Shown here piece by piece: positions 16,004 through 23,750 of a stretch of 36,021 nucleotides of DNA. How positions within the stretch are numbered: the stretch's first letter is position 1; the number at the start of each line of letters is the position of its first letter. The position numbers and the translations under genes were made by a program. Origin of the DNA: Planctomycetota bacterium. GTDB taxonomy: Bacteria; Planctomycetota; UBA1135. The stretch spans positions 1-36,021 of the forward strand of contig JAJFFB010000167.1 in assembly GCA_021776925.1 (NCBI GenBank), given 5' to 3'. The notes under the pieces were generated by a model that had not been told where the DNA came from, ran no database searches, and saw only the letters and a list, made by a program, of their open reading frames with translations.

Positions 16004-16707
16004 ACCGGTACCGCTTCCTGAGTTGCGAACAGCAGGCTGATCTGCACGGTGTCAAAAAGGCCGTGACAGACCATGCACGGCAGCAGGCGGCGGCCCGATT
16101 TGAGAAACACGAACTGCAGGCCCGCAGCTGCCGCCATCGCCGAAACCACCGCCACCGGGCCTTGATAGAGGTGCAGCAAGCCGAACACCGCGCTGGCCAG
16201 AATCAGCGCCCGTGAGCGGTTGAGTCGCCCGCCCGGAGCAAAGCGCTCCATGAGCTGTTCCAGCCGTCGGAACAGATAGCCGCGGAACTGGATTTCTTCC
16301 AGGAAGCCGCCGGCCACCCAGCCGGTCGCCAGCAGCCAGCCGTAGCTGCTCCAATCGGCGACGCGGAAGACGCTGTCTTCAGGAGCGTTTACAACCAGCC
16401 TGGCGAGCAGTCCGGCGGCGGTGGCAAGCACCAGCAAGGGAATCGCCATGAAGGCGCCAAAGCGCAGGTCGGGGCCAGCCCCCTGCGAGGAAAGACGCAG
16501 GCCGATGTCCACGCTGCGTTCTCGGCGCAGCCGCAGCAACAGCCACACCATGGCCAGCGCCAAGGGCAGTTCGATCAGCTTGGCCTGGAACAGCAATTGA
16601 GGATCGATCGATCCGATTTCCAGTCCGACCACGCCAGCTGTCCAGCCGTTGAACAGCTGCAAGGTGAGCAGGAATAACGCGCACTCGGCCAGGAGACTCA
16701 CGATCAT
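16000..16707 (-). CDS. CPBP-family intramembrane metalloprotease (CAAX protease-like)
   Basis: 235 residues with about six to eight hydrophobic segments. The family motifs are visible: E137-E138-x-x-x-R142 (FLEEIQFRGYLF), His179 in LLHLYQGP, and C-terminal CHGLFD with His215 and Asp219. CPBP (ABI/CAAX) proteins are membrane glutamyl or metallo-proteases that process prenylated proteins or bacteriocins, and many bacterial members have unknown substrates. No lantibiotic-type neighbour is present. It is followed after the ATG side by the PrpD gene in the same direction, with a 29-base gap upstream. Confidence 0.85.
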   Translation of the reverse strand: MIVSLLAECALFLLTLQLFNGWTAGVVGLEIGSIDPQLLFQAKLIELPLALAMVWLLLRLRRERSVDIGLRLSSQGAGPDLRFGAFMAIPLLVLATAAGLLARLVVNAPEDSVFRVADWSSYGWLLATGWVAGGFLEEIQFRGYLFRRLEQLMERFAPGGRLNRSRALILASAVFGLLHLYQGPVAVVSAMAAAAGLQFVFLKSGRRLLPCMVCHGLFDTVQISLLFATQEAVPV

Positions 16708-16736
16708 GGCATCCTGGGAGGGGCGGGCGCGGCGCC

Positions 16737-18131
16737 CTACTCGTCCACCGCACAGAGTTTGTGGAAGCTGGCCGCCTTTTTGAAGGAGGCCAGGCGGCGC
16801 ACCGAGGACCAGATGCGATCGCCCCGTTCCTGACTCACGCCGCTGGCCAGCGCATCAAACTTGGCGCGGATCTCGGCATCGCTGAGCGGCTCGCGCGGGT
16901 CGCCCTTGGGGTAGTCGATCTGCTTTTCCAGCACGCGGCCATCGGTGGTCGTCACCGCAACGTGGCAGCGCTGCACCTTGGGGAAGGCGGCCTCGAACTC
17001 AGGTTCGGCGACCACCTTGATCTTGTCGATGTGCTGGCGCACGCGCGGATCCTGGATCACTTTGTCGTCGAAGAGTTCCGGCGTGACCCGGCCGTACAAC
17101 ACCCCCATCATGATGCAATAAGGCAGCGAATGGTCGGCGGACTCGCGTGAGGTCGGCCGGTACTTGGCCGGATCGGAGAGAATGTCGGCGGCCTTGGTCA
17201 GCGTACGGATGCGGATCTCGCTGATGTCGTCGGCGCTGAGGCCATGGGTTTGACAGATATCGATGGTGCAGCTGATCGGGGCGTGGGTCAGCGCTTCGGT
17301 GGGGAAGAATTTCATGCCGCACTTGAGGATGCGCCAGTCGCTGCCGAGGTCGTCAAAGACCTGCCAGCGCCACTCGGAATCCATGACGTGTTGCAGGCTC
17401 TCTTTGCCCTCGAAGATGTGGGCCGGCCCGGAAAAGCCGCGCTGGGCCAGCAGACAGGCCTCGAGGCCGGCGCGGGTGGCCATCGGCGAGACGGTGTTCT
17501 TCATCATCGTCAGGTGGCCGGCGGTGACCGCGCCAAGGGTGCAATTGGTGGCACCGGCGATGCCGGCGGCGTGCTGCATCTGGCCGGCGTCGAGGCCCAG
17601 CGTCTTGCCGGCTGCGTAGGCAGCGGCAAAAGCGGTGAGGGTGGCGTGGTGCCAGCCGAGCTCGCGGATTCCAGGGTAGCTGGCTTCGCATAGACGCTGT
17701 TCGACCTCGTAAGCGACGACGATGCCGAGCACCAGTTCGCGGCCGCCGACGCCAGCGATCTCTGCCGCCGCCATCGGCGCGGGTATGCAGTCAGACGGGT
17801 GGCACGGATCCTGTTGCCAGTAGATGTCGTTGTAATCTTGCCCGCGGATCGCCAGCGAGTTCAGAAACGCCGCCTGCAACGGCGCCACCTTGGTGCCCTC
17901 GCCGAGAAGATGGCACTTACGGGCCCCCCCCTCTTCACGCACCAGGTCCCGCACCAGCCCCCAGTCGTGAGTGCGCCAGCCGCCGAAGGCGCAGCCAATG
18001 GAATCGAGCAGGTACCGCTGCACCTCGCGCACCACCCTGCGCGGCAGATCTTCATAGCGCAGTTCCTCGACCCACCGGCCAATTTGATAGGAGAGGTACT
18101 CGGTGTGGCTACGGTCAGTGTCGTGTCCCAT
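16737..18131 (-). CDS. MmgE/PrpD family protein (2-methylcitrate dehydratase fold)
   Basis: 464 residues, normal family length. The all-helical N-terminal domain shows features such as DSIGCAFGG and WHHATLTAFAAAYAAGK; the C-terminal part has SADHSLPY at about 330-337, the signature of the family. Members include 2-methylcitrate dehydratase (PrpD), cis-aconitate decarboxylase and many enzymes of unknown substrate. No prpB or prpC lies nearby, so propionate catabolism cannot be claimed. The start at the ATG 18129-18131 is followed by MGHDTDRSHTEYLSYQ; no clear ribosome-binding site. It may share a transcript with the CPBP gene downstream. Confidence 0.87.
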   Translation of the reverse strand: MGHDTDRSHTEYLSYQIGRWVEELRYEDLPRRVVREVQRYLLDSIGCAFGGWRTHDWGLVRDLVREEGGARKCHLLGEGTKVAPLQAAFLNSLAIRGQDYNDIYWQQDPCHPSDCIPAPMAAAEIAGVGGRELVLGIVVAYEVEQRLCEASYPGIRELGWHHATLTAFAAAYAAGKTLGLDAGQMQHAAGIAGATNCTLGAVTAGHLTMMKNTVSPMATRAGLEACLLAQRGFSGPAHIFEGKESLQHVMDSEWRWQVFDDLGSDWRILKCGMKFFPTEALTHAPISCTIDICQTHGLSADDISEIRIRTLTKAADILSDPAKYRPTSRESADHSLPYCIMMGVLYGRVTPELFDDKVIQDPRVRQHIDKIKVVAEPEFEAAFPKVQRCHVAVTTTDGRVLEKQIDYPKGDPREPLSDAEIRAKFDALASGVSQERGDRIWSSVRRLASFKKAASFHKLCAVDE

Positions 18132-18206
18132 GGCGGTCGCATATTAGCCGTGCGCAGGATGCAATTCCCGTCTGCTTCGCCACCCGAACGAGCTGGTCAA
18201 CAATGG

Positions 18207-18242
18207 AAAAGGGCCCCGGCCGCAGGGACGCGGCCGGGGCCC
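18207..18242 (-). terminator. Strong intrinsic terminator
   Basis: A perfect 13-bp GC-rich stem (18211-18223 with 18230-18242) closes a 6-base loop. On the minus strand it is followed directly by TTTT (complement of 18207-18210). It lies 18 bases beyond the stop of the secreted protein gene at 18260-19261 and should end that transcript before the PrpD gene. Confidence 0.9.
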
Positions 18243-18259
18243 AGGAAGGTGCGTTGAAA

Positions 18260-19261
18260 CTACAGTGCGACCACGTTGGAGGTGGTGCAGCCGGTCGTTT
18301 CCAGTGCCTGCACGAAGACGCGTCCTGCGGCTCCCTGCGGCACGTTCTGACCGTGGGTGCCGTTGCCGGCGCCGTCGGCGAAGGTCACCACCCAACCCTG
18401 CGGGGTGGCCAGGCCGAGGGCCGTGCCGGTGCAGGGGAAGCCACCCGGAACCGAGAAGCTGCCGGTGCCGAAGGCGTAAATCAACGCGACCGTCGCGCCG
18501 GCGGGAGCGCCGGTGTAATCGAAGGTCATGAAGGTGCCGGGAGTCCCGGTGGTGGTCAGGTCGAGGCCGGCGCAGCCGCCGTTGACACTCCAGTCGTCGA
18601 AGTAGCAGCCACCGTAAGTGCCGATCCCAAAGCCGTTGCCGAGGCCGCCAGCCGAGCCAAGCAGGCCACCGCAGGTGAAGGTCTCGGTCACACCACTGGT
18701 ATCGTTGTCGATTTCCAGAACGGCCACGTCACCACCGCCGCTGAACGACAGGGTCATGGTGCCGGAAATCGTCGGCGTGGCCAGGTCGAAGTAGTAGCCA
18801 GTGTTGCCGGCCCAGGGGCCGCCGTTGTTGCCGTAGTAGAAGAACACACGGTCATAATCACCGTTGCTTGTGTTGTCCTGGACCTTGACAAAAACGTTGT
18901 TGGAGATGTCGTTGTAGCCGGCAACCATCGTCACGTAGACCAGGCCACCTGCGGTATCAAACTTGGCGGTCATGGTCGACGTCGAGTAAGCGTCGCTTGC
19001 CGAGGTATGGGTCATCATCGAGAGGTTGGTGACACCGTGGCCCTGGTTGTTGAGGACTTCGATGTTGCCTGCAACCTCGGACCAATCACCACCCATGTTG
19101 GTGTTGTTGGCGCGATTGAAATCATCGCACGCCGATGTTGCCCGGCCCGACTGGCCGGATCCTTGGCGTGCTGGTGGCACCTGGAAACGGGGATCAAGAG
19201 TTGCGTCGATCGGATTCTGCGCCACCATCGGGGCGGCGGCAAGGAGAGTTGCCAAAATCAT
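18260..19261 (-). CDS. Secreted protein with jelly-roll-like domain and shared C-terminal domain
   Basis: 333 residues from the ATG at 19259-19261, which has an AAAAGGA site ahead of it. A short signal peptide (MILATLLAAAPMVAQ) would be cut after Ala14. Residues of about 45-225 begin ACDDFNRANN and are rich in Gly, Asn, Asp and aromatic residues with alternating beta strands, resembling LamG/ConA-like jelly rolls. The last about 100 residues (from GLDLTTTGTPG to TSNVVAL) resemble the C-terminus of the neighbouring propeller protein and, from memory, of many exported planctomycete proteins. Function unknown; a surface or extracellular binding protein is likely. The frame is open 44 codons upstream, but those codons look non-coding. 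A strong terminator follows. Confidence 0.8.
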   Translation of the reverse strand: MILATLLAAAPMVAQNPIDATLDPRFQVPPARQGSGQSGRATSACDDFNRANNTNMGGDWSEVAGNIEVLNNQGHGVTNLSMMTHTSASDAYSTSTMTAKFDTAGGLVYVTMVAGYNDISNNVFVKVQDNTSNGDYDRVFFYYGNNGGPWAGNTGYYFDLATPTISGTMTLSFSGGGDVAVLEIDNDTSGVTETFTCGGLLGSAGGLGNGFGIGTYGGCYFDDWSVNGGCAGLDLTTTGTPGTFMTFDYTGAPAGATVALIYAFGTGSFSVPGGFPCTGTALGLATPQGWVVTFADGAGNGTHGQNVPQGAAGRVFVQALETTGCTTSNVVAL

Positions 19262-19485
19262 CTGGGGATCCTTTTCGGGGACAATCAGGAATTGGAGGGG
19301 AGAAAGGAATGCTTTCCCCGCATCCAGGGGTAGGGAGCGAGAGCATGGCTCTCTACCGGGGAGAGCTCTGAGGATCCCCTCGGATACCTCCACCCTATCC
19401 CATTGTGTCGCTCTTGAGCAGAAATTCGCATTTCTGAAACTGCCGAAATCCCTAACTAAACCCAGATCAACTCCCCCATCCGGGC
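19262..19485. other. Intergenic leader between two secreted-protein genes
   Basis: 224 bases without a gene. It holds an AAAAGGA ribosome-binding site just before the downstream ATG, a short dyad GAGAGC-ATG-GCTCTC (19339-19353), and no convincing -35/-10 pair. It is notably more AT-rich (19420-19465) than the flanking genes. The upstream gene has no visible terminator here, so read-through is possible. Confidence 0.4.
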
Positions 19486-21099
19486 CTAAAGCACCAGGTC
19501 GAACCAGGTGTTGCTCGGAAAGCGGCTGCTAACGTCCACCGCCTGGCCCCAGACCATCCTTCCGCTCAAGGCAAGGGGCACGCCCACTTGCAACAGCAGC
19601 GAGCCTGTGGCGTCGGCGAAACGGTTCATCGTTGCAACCGGTGGTGAGAGATTGAGCAGACCCCACGGGAAGGGACTTTCACCCTGGCCGGCCAGGCTGT
19701 AGGCCAGAACCAACAGGCCGTGGGGAGTTGCCCCCTGCACGCTCACGCTGGCCAGCCCCCCCCCAACGAGATTGCTCACGCTGAGCAGCGCACCACCGCT
19801 CTGACGATCGTGGACGAAAACGTCGAGCTCGCCGTTGCCATCGCCAGCAACCAGGTTGTCCGCACGGCTTTGGAAGGAAACAAAACGGCCGTCGGCGGAG
19901 ATCCACGGATCGTCGGAATCATCTTCGCCCTCGATCCCACTCGGGTCAAGGCTGACGCGTTCACACAAACCTGAGGTGAAGTCCTTGACGAACACGTCGC
20001 TGTCCTGGTTGGAGTCGTTCGGCACCAGATTGCGCGCCAGACTCTGGAACACGACCACGCTGCCGTCGGCGGAAAGTTTAGGCCAGGTTGAGTCGCGATC
20101 TCCCTGCGCTCCGAGGCTGTTCACGCTGACCAATTCAGTCAGGCCGGACTGGCGGTCATGGCGGAACACGTCCCACATGCCGTTGCCGTCGGCGGCGACC
20201 AGGTTGTCCGAATCACTGGTGAAGCCAACGAAATTTCCGTCGCCGGAGAGCGCCGCATCGAAGGTGAAATACCCAAAACCCTGATTGCCTGCAGAATCCA
20301 CGCTCACTCGTTCGGTGGTGCCGGTCTGACGGTCGTGGACAAAGATATCGGCCACCCCATTGGTGTCGCCGGCGGCGAGGTTCGATGCCCAGCTGCGGAA
20401 AGCAACGTAGCGGCCGTCCGCCGACAACGCCGCGCGTGAAGAGGAGTCGTTGCCTTCGTAGCCGAAGGAGTCCAGGCTGGCCCGGGTGGTCTCGCCGCTA
20501 TTGCGGTCGCGCAGGAATACGTCATTGCTCCAATTGCTGTCACTCGCGACCAGATTGTCAGCAGCGCTGAAGAACGCCACACAGCTGCCGTCGGCAGACA
20601 GAATCGGTTCATGGCAGTCGGCGTTGGCCTGGTCACCGGCGGTGCTCAGGCTGACCCTCTCGGTGGCGCCGGTGGCGCGATCATGGACGAAGAGGTCGAG
20701 TCCTACCGAAGTGTCCCCAGGCACCAGATTGGATGCGTAGCTGGCGAAGGCCACGAAACGGCCGTCGGCGGAGATGGTGGGATCGAGGGAATCGCCGTTG
20801 CCGGCGATGCCAGCTGAATCCACGCTGACGCGTTCGGTCACTCCAGTCAGCCGGTCGTGGACAAAGACGTCGCGCAAGCGCCCGGGGGCGTCGCCCACCA
20901 CCAGATTGCCCGCATCGCTGTCGAAGGCGACGAAACGGCCGTCGGCGGAAATGCACGGCCGGTCGGAGGGCGCGTCGCCTTCGGCGCCCCCGCTGGCCAC
21001 GCTGGAACGAGTCGTCACTGGCTCCTGGGCGACGAGAGGGCTGGCCAGAACGGCCCAGACCAGGAGGAGAGCGATGGGGAGAGCGAGAGAACGGTGCAT
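19486..21099 (-). CDS. Secreted seven-bladed beta-propeller protein (TolB/PD40-like repeats)
   Basis: 537 residues. A signal peptide (MHRSLALPIALLLVWAVLAS..) is likely cut after LVA at residue 24. Seven consecutive repeats of about 53-56 residues follow (about 45-430), each with the pattern ISADGRFVAFxSxAxNLVxGD, then DVFVHDRxTGxTERVSVDSxG. The repeated Asp-rich loops suggest calcium or ligand binding, and seven units predict one closed propeller. The C-terminal about 95 residues (ending SNTWFDLVL) match the downstream neighbour's C-terminal domain in pattern: Val/Tyr strands, an ADATG turn and a final QA..V..SN. Role unknown; exported and likely surface attached or released. A 6-bp hairpin lies in the leader. 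Confidence 0.85.
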   Translation of the reverse strand: MHRSLALPIALLLVWAVLASPLVAQEPVTTRSSVASGGAEGDAPSDRPCISADGRFVAFDSDAGNLVVGDAPGRLRDVFVHDRLTGVTERVSVDSAGIAGNGDSLDPTISADGRFVAFASYASNLVPGDTSVGLDLFVHDRATGATERVSLSTAGDQANADCHEPILSADGSCVAFFSAADNLVASDSNWSNDVFLRDRNSGETTRASLDSFGYEGNDSSSRAALSADGRYVAFRSWASNLAAGDTNGVADIFVHDRQTGTTERVSVDSAGNQGFGYFTFDAALSGDGNFVGFTSDSDNLVAADGNGMWDVFRHDRQSGLTELVSVNSLGAQGDRDSTWPKLSADGSVVVFQSLARNLVPNDSNQDSDVFVKDFTSGLCERVSLDPSGIEGEDDSDDPWISADGRFVSFQSRADNLVAGDGNGELDVFVHDRQSGGALLSVSNLVGGGLASVSVQGATPHGLLVLAYSLAGQGESPFPWGLLNLSPPVATMNRFADATGSLLLQVGVPLALSGRMVWGQAVDVSSRFPSNTWFDLVL

Positions 21100-21107
21100 G
21101 AGAACCC

Positions 21108-21125
21108 GGCCCGCATATACGGGCC
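21108..21125 (-). promoter_or_regulatory. Leader hairpin ahead of the propeller gene
   Basis: GGCCCG and CGGGCC form a perfect 6-bp stem with a 6-base AT loop, ending 8 bases before the ATG on the minus strand. No Shine-Dalgarno site is visible, so the stem lies where ribosomes would load. A role in translation control or message stability is possible but unproven. Confidence 0.3.
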
Positions 21126-21179
21126 ATGATTCCCTAATTCACGCCCTGGCGCAGGCCAAGGGAGCAGGCGGTGCGGCGC

Positions 21180-22310
21180 TCAGACAGCGGCTGCGGCGCA
21201 GGCGTCGGCAATCGCCTGGCCCATCTGCGTACAACTGGCGCTGCCGCCCATGTCGTAGGTGCGCACATTTCCTGCGGCGATCACCTCGCCGACGGCGGCC
21301 GTAATCCGCGCTGCCATGGCTTCTTCGCCGAGGAAGTCGAGCATCATCTTGGCGGCGAGGATGCAGGCGATCGGGTTGACCTTGTCCTGGCCGAAGTACT
21401 TGGGCGCCGAGCCATGCGTGGGCTCGAACACCGCGACTTCTTGGCCGATGTTGCCGGCGGCGGCAAAGCCAAGACCACCGACCAGCTGCGCGCACAGGTC
21501 CGAGATGACGTCGCCGAACAGGTTGGAAGTGGCGATCACTCCATAGTCCTGCGGGTTCTTGATCAGCCACATCGCCATCGCGTCGATGTTGGTGTCCCAC
21601 ATCTCGATGCCGGGGAAGTCCTTGGCCACCTCGCGGGCGGCGTCCATGAACATGCCCGAAGTCTCGCGCAGGACGTTGGGTTTTTCGACCACGGTCACGG
21701 TGGGATAGCCGTGCTGCTGCGCGTACTCGAAGGCGGCGCGGACGATGCGGCTGGCACCCTTCCAGGTGATGATGCGCGAGCTGAAGGACATCTCTTCGGG
21801 CGGCACGCTGGAGAAACGGGCGAAGTTCGGATGCGACTCCAGAGCCTCGCGGATCTTGCCGTCGACCGGCGACCATTCCACCCCACCGTACATGCCTTCG
21901 GTGTTCTCGCGGAACACCACCAGATCGATGCCGTCCTGGTAGTTGAGCGGGTTGCCAGCGAAGGCTTTGCATGGCCGCATGTTCGAATAGAGGTCGAACA
22001 GCTGGCGCATGCGCACGATCGGGCTGCGGTAGACCAGGCCCTGGCCTTGGAACTCAGGCGCGAGTTCGGCCTGGGCTTCGGCTTTGGGCTTGCTGGTGAT
22101 CGCACCGAACAGCGCGGCGTCGACCTGACGCAAACCCTCGAGGGTACGCTCAGGTAGCGCCTCGCCTTCGGAACACCAGTAGTCCCAGCCGATATCCAGC
22201 GGCGTGTATTCGGCGTCGAAGCCGACCGCGTCGAGCACGGTGCGTGCCGCCAACATGACTTCCTGGCCGACCCCGTCGCCAGGCATCCATCCAATTCTGT
22301 GTTTGGCCAT
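21180..22310 (-). CDS. Isocitrate/isopropylmalate-type beta-decarboxylating dehydrogenase
   Basis: 376 residues. Catalytic residues of the family are present: Arg112 and Arg134, Tyr141 (RENTEGMYGG), Lys210, and metal ligands Asp243, Asp267 and Asp271, spaced as in isocitrate dehydrogenase. The segment with Ser96 and LFDLYSNMRP resembles isocitrate dehydrogenases (and homoisocitrate dehydrogenase) more than LeuB. After HGSAP comes KYFGQDKVNP, close to the NADP-binding KYAGQDKVNP of Escherichia coli Icd, which hints at NADP use. Most likely it oxidises isocitrate to 2-oxoglutarate; homoisocitrate or isopropylmalate cannot be excluded. An aconitase-family gene lies 6 kb away. No leucine genes adjoin it. 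Confidence 0.85.
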   Translation of the reverse strand: MAKHRIGWMPGDGVGQEVMLAARTVLDAVGFDAEYTPLDIGWDYWCSEGEALPERTLEGLRQVDAALFGAITSKPKAEAQAELAPEFQGQGLVYRSPIVRMRQLFDLYSNMRPCKAFAGNPLNYQDGIDLVVFRENTEGMYGGVEWSPVDGKIREALESHPNFARFSSVPPEEMSFSSRIITWKGASRIVRAAFEYAQQHGYPTVTVVEKPNVLRETSGMFMDAAREVAKDFPGIEMWDTNIDAMAMWLIKNPQDYGVIATSNLFGDVISDLCAQLVGGLGFAAAGNIGQEVAVFEPTHGSAPKYFGQDKVNPIACILAAKMMLDFLGEEAMAARITAAVGEVIAAGNVRTYDMGGSASCTQMGQAIADACAAAAV

Positions 22311-22381
22311 CTTTTTGAGAGGAGTGCCGCCCGTGGATCCGCGGCAGGCGGAGCGCTTGACGAACGGCTTCGGGCCGAACT

Positions 22382-23224
22382 TTAGCCACGCGGCGGCACC
22401 GCCACCACCGGCCCGAGGCAGGATTGAATCACCTCGTAGGCGACGCTGCCGAGCAGGGCAGCGCCCAGGGCGCCGCGCCGGTGGACGCCCATGACCACCA
22501 GGTCGGCCTCGCGCTGGAGCACCAGGATCTCCTCGACCGGATCGCCGCAGACGAAGCGTGCATTCCAGCTCAGCCCCCTCCAGTCGAAGCTGTCGAGCAG
22601 GGCATGAAAGGTGCGCTCCTGGTCGGTCTGCGCCTGAGCCAGCAGACTGGCGGAATGGCCGGCGTGATAGGTAAACCTAGGGTGATGGAATACCGTGGCC
22701 ACGGTCACCTTGGCGTCGAACAGCAGCGCCCAGTCGCGCGCCGCGGCCAGCACCCGGACCGCCTCTGCGGCCAGGTCGACCGGAACCAGGATATGGCGCA
22801 CTTCTGCGCAGCGGCCAGGCTGCACCCACACCGGACACGGGGTGTGGTGCAGGACCCCGCGGGCCGTCCCGCCAAAACCGAGCCAGCGGCGCCGGCGCGC
22901 GTGCGGCCCGATGATCATCAGGTCGGCGTTGAGGGCGCGGGCGTTGTCCACCAGCGAAACCGCCGAAGCGCCCAGTTCTACGCGCAGCCCCTGACCGCTA
23001 TGCCAGTCTTCGGGCAGGTCATCGTGGTATAGATCCAATAGGTGAGCACGTGCCGAAGCGGCGACGTCGACCCCGAGGTCGACCGACAAGCCGGCCAGCG
23101 GCAGGACCGCGTGGCAGAGAGTCAAGGCGCCGCCGGTGCGTTGGGCCAGGGCAGCGGCCTGCTGAACGCAGGGCCTTGCTCGGCCGTGTTCATCCACTCC
23201 GACCAGGATCTGGCGAATCTCCAT
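22382..23224 (-). CDS. Tandem universal stress protein (two UspA domains)
   Basis: 280 residues from the ATG at 23222-23224; GGA precedes it as a weak ribosome-binding site. Two UspA domains are fused: the first (about 1-145) starts RQILVGVDEHG, the second (about 147-280) starts RHILVPVDLAAE. The second keeps the ATP-binding pattern G-x2-G-x9-G-[ST] (GVHRRGALGAALLGS); the first has a similar but looser GFGGTARGV. Such proteins bind nucleotides and support survival under energy or oxygen stress. It lies directly downstream of a CBS-pair gene, a common pairing in low-energy regulons. Confidence 0.88.
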   Translation of the reverse strand: MEIRQILVGVDEHGRARPCVQQAAALAQRTGGALTLCHAVLPLAGLSVDLGVDVAASARAHLLDLYHDDLPEDWHSGQGLRVELGASAVSLVDNARALNADLMIIGPHARRRRWLGFGGTARGVLHHTPCPVWVQPGRCAEVRHILVPVDLAAEAVRVLAAARDWALLFDAKVTVATVFHHPRFTYHAGHSASLLAQAQTDQERTFHALLDSFDWRGLSWNARFVCGDPVEEILVLQREADLVVMGVHRRGALGAALLGSVAYEVIQSCLGPVVAVPPRG

Positions 23225-23293
23225 GTTCCAGCAAACCCCGCGTTGAGGCTTTAATAACCCCTGTTGCCGCGGGAACAAGAAGCCTGTTGGCGA

Positions 23294-23710
23294 TCAGCCT
23301 TCGACCAAGGCGATATAGCGCCTCAGGTCTGCCATCTCGTCGATCAGCAGATCGCGGATGGAAAGCACTCCGACCAGATGGCCCTCAGCATCGAGCACCG
23401 GTAAATGGCGGATATGATGACGCTTCATCAGGAGATGGGCGTCGAGAACGGATTGTTCCTCTTGTGCGGCAATCACTTCGCGAGTCATCACGTCGCCTAC
23501 CTTGACCTGGTCGACGTCGAGGTCGCGCAGCAAAACGCGCTTGAGAACGTCGCGTTCGGTGAATAGCCCGATCAGTCTGGGCCCGTCCATGACTGCGGTG
23601 CAGCCGACGTTGACTGCGGCCATGCTCTTGGCCGCCTCGCGCACCGATGCGCTTGCATCCACGAACACCACCCGTTCCTGATTACCGACTAAATCTCTTA
23701 ATTGACTCAT
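23294..23710 (-). CDS. CBS-domain pair protein
   Basis: 138 residues made of two CBS domains (about 10-65 and 75-130), with typical endings such as LIGLFTERDVLKRVL and LVGVLSIRDLL. The pair should bind adenine nucleotides and act as an energy sensor. AAGGAGG stands 5 bases before the ATG, by far the best ribosome-binding site in the window, so the gene is probably well translated. It is followed by the tandem Usp gene (69-base gap). Confidence 0.92.
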   Translation of the reverse strand: MSQLRDLVGNQERVVFVDASASVREAAKSMAAVNVGCTAVMDGPRLIGLFTERDVLKRVLLRDLDVDQVKVGDVMTREVIAAQEEQSVLDAHLLMKRHHIRHLPVLDAEGHLVGVLSIRDLLIDEMADLRRYIALVEG

Positions 23711-23750
23711 GCACGCCTCCTTGCTGGGGAGAAAGGTTTACCTATCCACC

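Noticed and set aside
19486..21099. Regularly spaced DNA repeats as a CRISPR or satellite
   Set aside because: The repeats are about 160-170 bases apart, in frame, and encode propeller blades.
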